Shown here: positions 56,236 to 64,000 of the stretch, one piece after another
Layout: each line of letters opens with the position of its first letter
How positions within the stretch are numbered: position 1 is the stretch's first letter
NCBI RefSeq assembly: GCF_963678635.1
Contig: NC_087068.1
Location: 16,123,872 to 16,187,871, forward strand
DNA: 64,000 nucleotides
Source of the DNA: Symsagittifera roscoffensis
Taxonomy: Eukaryota; Xenacoelomorpha; Acoela; Convolutidae
Direction: 5' to 3'
The notes under the pieces: model-generated
Seen by the model: only the letters and a program-made list of their open reading frames with translations
Told to the model about the DNA's origin: nothing
The model's database searches: none
Position numbers and translations under genes: made by a program

Positions 56236-57960
56236 CCCCACTCTAGAAATTAAGAACGTCCCCATACTTAGGTCTCAAAATACCCAAAATACGCAAACGC
56301 CGTTAAAAACAGGGTCGGAACAGTCCGTACAGTTACTTTTTATTAGACAGTGGAACTTTGATTCATTTCAGATGGATCAACCTAAAACTCTCCTCACCTC
56401 AACATAACAATCATAAAACACACTCAAGAAAAATAAATTGAGTACTCACATATCGGCACACTTGAGAATTTGAGGTAACTAAATTAATACGTAACTTGAG
56501 AATAAATAGGGAATTAAGTTTGATTCAAATAGTTCTATTCGAACAGGTTCTAGGTTGAGAATTGAGTTTTTGGTCTGCACCATTGGGAGACTTCGATTGT
56601 CTCCCTTTCCACTGAAGGCTCACTCTGGTCCAACTGAATATCGATGTTCTTTAGCTCGCGATTACTTTCTGTCTCCTGTCACGAATAAGACAGCTCTACT
56701 CTCTTCAAATTAAGTATCGGAAATTGCAAATAGCAATTTCCCGCTGCTAAATTTGACCACTTTACCGCGATTATAATTCGGTCGTTATGATCTTGTTTTT
56801 CTGATATTTTCAGTTGTAGCGAGAAACTTGAGCTTGACATGTCCAATTCGAATTTTTGAAAAATTCCATTTGAGTCCAAAATCATGTTATTCGCATTGCT
56901 CAAGGTCGAACTTCCAAATATGACCGACTGGCACATCTAGAAAATAAGAACGCCCCCATACTTAGGTCTCAAAATACCCAAAATACACGAACGCCATTAA
57001 AAACAGGGTCCGAAACTTATGTATAGTTACTTTTTATTAGACAGTGGACCTTTGATCCATTTCAGATGGATCAACCTAAAAACTCAACATAACAATATAT
57101 AACACTCTCAAGAAAATTGAATTTGCTACTCACATACCGACACGACCTCTAGAATCGAGTAACTAAACAATAAAGCAACTCTAGAAATGATGGGTAATTA
57201 AGTTTAACTCGAGAAGTTTGTAATGAATTAGTTTTAGCTCAAGAAAAAAGTTTTGGGTCTAGACCATTGGGAGACTTCAGTTGTCCACCCTTCCACCGAA
57301 GGTTCACTCTGGTCCACTTGAATTTTACTCTCCTTTCCATCGCGATTATTTTCTGTCTCCTGCCACGAATAAGACAGCTCTACTCTCGTTCGAATTAAGT
57401 ATCGAAAATTGCGAATAGCAATTTCCCGCTGCTATTTTTGACTACTTTCCCGCAATTGTAATTCGAATCTTCCGATCTTATTTTCCTGATATTTTCAGTT
57501 GTCGCGAGAAACTTGAGTATGACATGCTCAATTCGATTTTTGAAAAATTGCATTTCACCGCAATTTCAAGACCAAACATTTTTCTCAAGGTTAAACTTCC
57601 AAATATGACCGACTAGCACATCTAGAAAATAAGAACGCCCCCATACTTAGGTCTCAAAATACCCAAAATACACGAACGCCGTTAAAAACAGGGTCGGAAA
57701 CTTATGTATAGTTACTTTTTATTAGACAGTGGACCTTTGATCCAATTCAGATGGATCAACCTAAAAACTCTCCCTAACTCAACATAACAATATAAAACAC
57801 AATCAAGAAAATTAAGTTTGGTACTCACATACCGACACGACCTCTAGAATTGAGTAACTAATTTATAAAGCAACTCTAGAATCGATGGATAATTAAGTTT
57901 AACTCGAAAAGTTTGTAATGAATTAGTTTTAACTCAAGAAATAAGTTTTGGGTCTGGGGG
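56236..57960. repeat. Tandem ~690-bp LTR 5' modules
   Basis: Two full units and one truncated unit. Landmarks: TCTAGAAA(A/T)TAAGAACG, then CAGTGGA(A/C)CTTTGAT.CATTTCAGATGGATCAACC, then CGAATAAGACAGCTCTACTC, then CCAAATATGACCGACTGGCACA. The single-unit form is at 49707-50401 and 21647-22331; two units lie at 61829-63205. Confidence 0.85.
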
Positions 57961-58258
57961 TTGCGAACCTTGCCTCCAATTATGACTGCTCAAATCTTTG
58001 TTTTTTCCGAGATAGGTTTTTTTTGTGATTTTTTCTAAAAAATTTCAGATAATTTAAATAGTTTTTTGTTTTCAAAATTTGAAATTCCGTACCCTGTAGT
58101 TGGATGATATCAGGGTACTCTCAGAAGTTGCGAATCTTGATTCTAAATTTGATTGCTCAAATCCTTGTAGTTTTCCTGATATGACGTTTTTTGTGATTTT
58201 TAAAAATAAGTCAGAAAACGTAACAATTTTTTTTCTTCAAAATTTGAAATTCCCACGT
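57960..58258. repeat. Satellite-like repeat, two ~167-bp monomers
   Basis: GCTCAAATC landmarks at 57988 and 58155. Same monomer as at 63240-64000. The array ends abruptly at 58258, next to gag of D. Confidence 0.82.
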
Positions 58259-58259
58259 T

Positions 58260-59428
58260 ATTGTTCGTCGTGGAATCCCCTGGACCACTCGTCGTATTTT
58301 TGGTTCCACTGTTCATAATTGTCTTGCCCCCCCCCCACCCGGTGCTGTGCTTGCGGCATCTCTGGTTAATGGTAACGGTGTTGACTCCCGTTTGTTCCGT
58401 TGTGGTTCCACGAAATCAAATCGACTCTGTTGCCTTGTGTTCGATTTCTTACCAGATTGTCTTGTGTTATAGAGTTTCTCAAGATGGCATCCAGTTTGGA
58501 CTGTATGGCACACGAACTCTCCGCCTGGTCTCTGCTCATAGTGTCCATCCTCGCCTCCAGATTCCCTAGCTTGCTGTTCACGGTGTCATACCGTTGCTTC
58601 ATTTCTTGCATGTTTTTCTTGATGTTCTTCTCTCGGTCTTTGTCAGTGGCCTCTAACTTGTCTGACATCTGCTGAAGCTTTTCCTCCATCGCCCTTGCTA
58701 GGTTAAAATAGTTGTCCAGGTACTCGTTTTTGTTGTATCTTATTTCCTTTTTTATCACTTCTCGATCCTCCTCGCTGCACTTTAGTTTTTTGTCAATCTG
58801 ATCTAACTTTGCCATTAAATCGCCCAGCTCAAGAGGAGTTGTTGTTTCATGGTCAGCTGTTGCCCCATGACTAGCTGTTGCCCCATGTTTGACCTGATCG
58901 TCGTCTTGGTTGGCCTCTGTTGTTATCGTAGAAACTGTTCCAAACGTTAAATGTTTTGCCTTTCTCGCCCTTCGGTTCTTCCTCCACTATGTCTCTTGAT
59001 TTCATTCCGACCATCATTGCGAACCTCTCTGTGAATGACGTTCTTTTCGTTTGAGACTCGTCCTTTATGGTTTCTGGCGTGTTGCCCGTCGTGTCATCCA
59101 CGGTGTCTATCGGCGAGATTTCCATCGACTTTTGCTTTTGTTCTTCTGCATTCGGCATCGGTGTCGACTCCGTTGTCTTCTTCTCCACTTCATCAACACT
59201 CTGATCTGGTGTCTCAAGATCAATTTCTATAGCAGGTTCCGTTCGTCCCTCCTCAGCGCTTCCTCTCGTCTTGCTTTCCTTTGCGCTTCTTGTGTTGACC
59301 ATGCTCACTGAAAAGTCCTTTCTTATTACTTTTTGATCCGACGGCATCGCTTTTTGTTGCGACCAGTTATGTTTTGTCTTTGACTCCAGAACTCTTTTTT
59401 CTGCTATCGGTACCCTACTTCCCCTCAT
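58260..59428 (-). pseudogene. Gag N-terminal fragment of element D
   Basis: ATG at 59426-59428 starts a 185-codon frame (58871-59428): basic start, MVNTRSAKESK, SVDEVEKKTTESTPMPNA, ERFAMMVGMKS. A frameshift leads to 58366-58815, a long coiled coil (MAKLDQIDKKLKCSEEDREVIKK...), collinear with Gag of A. Homology fades at about 58260-58330, near a run of nine Cs, where LTR-type repeats begin. The gag core, pol and ORF3 of D are deleted. Confidence 0.8.
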
Positions 59429-59594
59429 AATGTTTAATTACAATTTTTTCTTTCTACAATATTAATATTTACAAACTTCTCTTCTAAGGATAAAATTTCT
59501 AAAATATTCCTAATTCTCTTCAGTAAAATAAATCTTCAACTTGTGATCTTATTAGAGGAGATTTTTCTTGATTTTAATCGTTCTGACGGGTCCC
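59429..59594 (-). other. Leader of element D between LTR and gag
   Basis: About 165 A/T-rich bases between the gag ATG and the LTR end. The primer-binding site should lie at the 59580-59594 side. On the minus strand a TGG spans the LTR edge (GGTACCAAAAGGGACCCG), but I cannot match it to a tRNA by eye. Confidence 0.4.
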
Positions 59595-59604
59595 TTTTGG
59601 TACC

Positions 59605-60100
59605 GTCACACAACTTTTTTGTACCGTCCCAAGACTTCCTGGTACTGTCCCAAGACTTCTATGTACTGTCCCAAGACTCTCTCGTGCTGTCCCAAGACTT
59701 TTCTGAACTGTCCCAAGACTTCCTCGTGCTGTCCCAAGACTGTACTGTCACAAGACTGCACTGTCCCAAGACCACTGTCCCAAGACCACTGTCCCAAGAC
59801 TGCACTGTCCCAAGACTTACGTCCCAAGACTGCACTGTCCCAAGACTACCGTCCCAAGACTACTGTCCCAAGACTGTACTGTCCCAAGACCACTCTCCCA
59901 AGACCGCACTATCCCAAGACTGCTGTCCCAAGACTACTGTCCGAAGACTGCGCCGTCCCAAGACTACTGTCCCAAGACTGTACTGTCCCAAGACCACTGT
60001 CCCAAGACCGCACTGTCCCAAGACCACTGTCCCAAGACCACTGACAAAGATCGAGGCCGCACTGTCCCAAGACCGCACTGTCCCAAGACTCTTCGGTACT
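59605..60100. repeat. Minisatellite with CTGTCCCAAGAC core, short version
   Basis: Same array as 53690-54535 but about 350 bp shorter. The two outer ends (CGTCACACAACTTTTTTGTACCG and CAAAGATCGAGGCCGCACTG) are shared. Confidence 0.95.
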
Positions 60101-63100
60101 GTCCCAGGACTTCTCTACCAAGTGTTGGGATAGTGGGAACTCTTCTCTTTCGTTGTCGGGACTCTTGAACCACTGTACCTGGTACCACCACTTGAGCTCT
60201 AGTAAAAAAAAATCCAAAAAACCCAATCTTACTGGCCAAAAGTTAGAATTACCAACCCCCCTGTGTTTATCTCCCTTTCAATATTTTGATGCAAGTTGAA
60301 ACCCAACTTGTTCGGGGGTGTCTTGTGATCACCTGTTTGTTCAAAACCGATTAAAATTATTTACCAAAAACGTGAATTTTTAAACAGGGAAAAATTCATA
60401 AAAACAGAAAGATAAACCCATCTAAAAATCAAAGGTGACTTATGTCAACCTTTTAATAGAAAAAACGTCTGGTACCTGATTGCCACGCGTTTCCCCCCCC
60501 CCCCTGCTAGCAATCTTGTGGGGTATCACAAAAACCGTCTACTTCTGTTCCCCCCACCCAATCCGACCAAGGTACCTACCTTAATTCGATCTTAAATTTG
60601 GATATCCGCTTCTTATAATCAACGCGTGTAAGATTCTAATGTAAATAATTCGACGATGTCGATCAATTAGTTACTCTAATGTGTCCCCCTTTTTACAATT
60701 TACAACCGCCAACCTCTAACCTAACCAGCCCCCCTTCTAACCTCCCCCCTCTTTAGTCCCCTTCTTAAGCCGAAAATTACCTTAAGCGCCGGGTGCTAAA
60801 CCCCTTGAGAAAAAACTGTAGAACATGTTTCCAGGCTCTGCTTGAGTAAAAACGTTCCTCAAAGCAGTGGGGTTCCGCGTATCCAATTTTACACTTATCT
60901 CCTATAATGTAATATGGATTTTAACGATAACCGTTTGACCAACTTGAGAACACCCGCGTCCTCTCTTGTTGTTCTGATTCCGTGCTGGTTGTCTCCTTGA
61001 CGTGTCCTGCACCTGATCACCAGCACCACTTTCCCACTTGGCTGGTCACTTGTTCCAGACAAGTCTCCTAATGGTCCAGCTAATTCCCTGTGAACCACTT
61101 TCCTACTCGACTGGTCACCTCTTCCAGTTAAGTCTCCTAGTGGTCCAGCTAAGTTGCAAGCTATCTGAAAACCCTTAACAACGCCCCACACTCGGGCACC
61201 CTATTTAATGCTGAATTGATCAAAACGATCGTATTAAAAAAAATGGGTATACTATTTAATTAATATAAAGGTTTGATCCAACTAATCTGGTGCCAAAGTT
61301 ACTGTCATTTTTTTTTGTTTTATGGTTTTTGTTCCTTTTTCCATTCTTTTTTCGTTTTTTTGTTTCGCTTTTTGTCTTTTGCTCGTTTTTTGGTCCCCCT
61401 AGTTACCCCCCTTACTCGGTTAGCTAAAGCTCGTTCGGAGAGCGTACCAGGAAGTTTTCTCGAGTTTTCTTAAAAAGCTATCACGGTACAACCGGAAGGT
61501 TTACACGTTGCCGCTGAGCCGTACCACCGGTACTCTAGAATGGGCATGTAGCCCGGAGCTGTGTCAAGTGGGTTCGACTCCGTAGTCATGATGTCATGAT
61601 GTATAAACACCCAGGAGCGCCATAAAAACACTATGTAACAGTCGCCTACTTCAATCACTTATGAGGTTAAAGAAAAATAGGCCCTATAACCATTGGCTCA
61701 AGAGTCAGGGACACTATCTCTTGTGTTTTTCTACCTCGAACCTCGGAGCCAATTCGGTTCACTTGCGACATGAGACTAAAAACCCGTTACAGCTTAAAGG
61801 CCACTGACAAAACACCCCCCCCCCCCACTCTAGAAATTAAGAACGTCCCCAGACTTAGGTCTCAAAATACCCGAAATACGCGAACGCCGTTAACAACAGG
61901 GTGGGAACAGTCCGTACAGTTTTTTTTTATTAGACAGTGGAACTTTGATCCATTTCAGATGGATCAACCTGAAACTCTCCTCACCTCAAGATAACAATCA
62001 TAAAACACACTCAAGAAAACAAAATTGAGTACTCACAATTCGGCACACTCGAGAATTTGAGGTAACTAAATTAATACGCAACTTGAGAATAAATAGGGAA
62101 TAAAGTTTGATTCAAAAAAATCTATTCGAACAGGTTCTAGCTTGAGGATTGAGTTTTTGGTCTGGACCATTGGGGGACTTCGATTGTCTACCTTTCAACT
62201 GAAGGCTCACTCTGGTCCAACTGAATATCGATGTTCTTTAGCTCGCGATTACTTTCTGTCTCCTGTCGCGAATAAGACAGCTCTACTCTCTTCAAATTAA
62301 GTATCGGAAATTGCGAATAGGAATTTCCCGCTGCTAAATTTGACCACTTTCCCGCGATTATAATTCGGTCGTTATGATCTTGTTTTTCTGATATTTTCAG
62401 TTGTCGCGAGAAACTTGAGCATGACATGTCCATATCGAACTTTTGAAAAATTCCATTTGACTCCAAAATCATGTTATTCGCATTGCGCAAGGTCAAACTT
62501 CCAAATATGACCGACTGGCACATCTAGAAAATAAGAACGTTCCCATACTTAGATCTCGAAAAACTCAAAATACACGAACGCCGTTAAAAACAGTGTCGGA
62601 ACCTTATGTATAGTTACTTTTTATTAGACAGTGGACCTTTGTTCCAATTCAGATGGATTAACCTAAAAACTCTCCCTAACTCAAAATAACAATGTAAAAC
62701 ACAATCAAGAAAATTAAATTTGTTACTCACATACCGACACAACCTCTAGAATTGAGTAACTAAACTATAAAGCAACTCTAGAATCGATGGATAATTAAGT
62801 TTAACTGGAAAAGTTTGTAATGAATTAGTTTTAGCTCAAGAAATAAGTTTTTGGTCTGGACCAATGGAGACTTCGGTTGTCCACCTTTCCACCGAAGATT
62901 CACTCTGGTCCACCTGAGTTTTACTCTCCTTTCACTCGCGATTATTTTCTGTCTCCTGCCACGAATAAGACAGCTCTACTCTCGTTCGAATTAAGTATGG
63001 GAAATTGCGAATAGCAATTTCCCGCTGCTATTTTTGACTACTTTACCGCGATTGTAGTTCGGATATTCTGATCTTATTTTCCTTATATTTCCAGTTGTCG

Positions 63101-63239
63101 CGAGAAACTTGAGTATGACATGCTAAGTTCGAGTTTTAGAAAAATTGCGTTTCACCCCAAAATCAAGACCAAACGTTTTTCTCAAGGTCAAACTTCCAAA
63201 TATGACCGACTGGAACATTTTCTTCAAGTTTTGAAATTC

Positions 63240-64000
63240 TCAACCCTGTATTTGGGGCCCATGAGAGTAGTCTCAGAGGGTTGCGAACCTTGCCTCCAAT
63301 TATGACTGCTCAAATCCTTGTAGTTTCCGAGATAGGACTTTTTTGTGATTTTTTCTAAAAGTTTTCAGATAATTTAAATAGTTTTTTGTTTTTAAAATTT
63401 GAAATTCCTTACCCTGTAGTTGGATGATATCAGGGTACTCTCAGAAGTTGCGAATCTTGATTCTAAATTTGATTGCTCAAATCCTTGTAGTTTTCATGAT
63501 TTGACGTTTTTTGTGATTTTTAAAAATAAGTCAGAAAACTTAACAATTTTTTTTCTTCAAAATTTGAAATTCCCAGCTCTGTAAATGGGGGCTATGAGAT
63601 TACTCTCAGGGGGTTGGCTCACCTCCAATTGTGACTGCTCAAATCCTTGTAGTTTCCGAAATAGGACGTTTTTTGTGATTTTCAAAATTTTTTAAAAAAA
63701 TTTGGTTAACTTTTTCAAAAATTGAAATTCCGTACCCTGTAGTTGGATGATGTCAGGGTACTCTCAGGGGTTGCGAATCTTGATTCTAAATTTGATTGCT
63801 CAAATCCTTGTAGTTTTCATGATTTGACGTTTTTTGTGATTTTTAAAAATAAGTCAGAAAACTTAACAATTTTTTTTCTTCAAAATTTGAAATTCCCAGC
63901 TCTGTAAATGGGGGCTATGAGATTACTCTCAGGGGGTTGGCTCACCTCCAATTGTGACTGCTCAAATCCTTGTAGTTTCCGAAATAGGACGTTTTTTGTG
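63240..64000. repeat. Satellite-like array, ~162-bp monomers in alternating subtypes
   Basis: GCTCAAATCCTTGTAG occurs at 63308, 63475, 63637, 63798 and 63960 (steps 167, 162, 161, 162). Alternate monomers follow it with TTTCCGA.ATAGGAC or TTTTCATGATTTGACG, giving a dimeric unit of about 323 bp: 63475-63797 is almost the same as 63798 onward. It continues past the window. Confidence 0.92.

Larger units (their letters stand above)
53686..58258 (-). repeat. Element D, downstream (3') LTR
   Basis: Nearly identical to 59595-64000 over the compared parts. On the minus strand: a ~165-bp satellite-like piece (57960-58258), then three tandem 5' modules with TCTAGAAA junctions at about 57622, 56936 and 56236, each module running from TGTGCCAG to CTAGA (TGTGCC at 57620 as a variant and at 56935), then unique LTR sequence, the G-rich block, and a minisatellite ending at TTTTGGTACCG. 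Its end lies against ORF3 of C. Confidence 0.72.
59595..64000 (-). repeat. Element D, upstream (5') LTR, running off the window
   Basis: Same module order as the 3' LTR: minisatellite (59605-60100), unique part with G-rich block (60727-60762), a 5' module boundary near 61829, modules to 62520 and about 63205, then satellite-like monomers to the window end. It is more than 4.4 kb long; the outer end is not reached. Confidence 0.7.

Noticed and set aside
59575..59600. Exact primer-binding site and tRNA primer
   Set aside because: The LTR edge is only inferred from one pair of ends, and I could not match the following bases to a tRNA 3' end without a search.
59543..60239. Repeat ORFs of 196 and 158 codons (+) and ~100 codons (-)
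   Set aside because: Same minisatellite artefact in the second D LTR.
1..64000. Maverick/Polinton or Helitron origin for the large cargo genes
   Set aside because: No protein-primed DNA polymerase, FtsK-type ATPase, capsid pair or Rep/helicase was found. All replication genes are RT, RNase H and retroviral-type integrase, with PPT and LTR.

Overview
The window is a eukaryotic, most likely invertebrate-animal, repeat cluster. I could not identify the phylum or any host gene. Almost everything derives from one superfamily of very large Ty3/gypsy-type LTR retroelements: Gag with CCHC knuckles, DTG protease, YVDD reverse transcriptase, RNase H, and a DD35E integrase with a GPF module. All copies are decayed to some degree.

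The family has unusual cargo. The Pol C-terminus continues past integrase into a macrodomain-like fold (closest by eye to TARG1/OARD1). Between pol and the 3' LTR, where env sits in retroviruses, lies a very long third gene (ORF3). In the longest copy ORF3 spans about 8.5 kb and carries an N-terminal conserved domain, a perfect heptad coiled coil, an SGNH (GDSL) hydrolase domain, a second SGNH-like domain, and a large C-terminal half of unknown fold with a conserved CX4CX6CX4C cluster. No signal peptide or membrane segment was found, so it is not an obvious Env.

Layout: E1 (+ strand, 1-8512) is 5'-truncated by the window edge. It holds the pol linker, integrase, macrodomain, a nearly open ORF3, a polypurine tract (PPT) and an LTR. 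A spacer (8513-9888) has no assignable gene. E2 (- strand, about 18.9 kb down to 9889) is a degraded relative lying tail-to-tail with E1. It has gag, protease, RT, RNase H and partial ORF3, and has lost integrase. Element A (- strand, gag start 47046 down to the PPT at 22.33 kb) is the most complete. It contains a near-perfect 6591-bp direct tandem duplication (27502-34092 and 34100-40690) joined by 7 extra bases, and a 0.35-kb patch of gag sequence inside ORF3. Element C (- strand, 53685-50402) is the C-terminal part of ORF3 only, and it shares its 3' LTR with the 5' LTR of A. Element D (- strand, 53686 to beyond 64000) is two long LTRs around a gag fragment, apparently inserted into ORF3 of C.

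The LTRs are about 3-4.5 kb in the A/C/D group. Each is modular: one to three tandem copies of a roughly 690-bp 5' module, satellite-like arrays of ~163-bp monomers, and short-period minisatellites at the gag-proximal end. The PPT/LTR junction CCGGGGAG-TA-TGTG is shared by the junctions of E1, A and C (E2 has one change). Near-identical TTTGTCCGGGGAG strings recur inside pol in different reading frames.

In a working element, Gag and Pol would do packaging, reverse transcription and integration. The macrodomain and SGNH-bearing ORF3 are the accessory functions that make this family worth study; their roles are not known from the sequence. All comparisons were made by eye.
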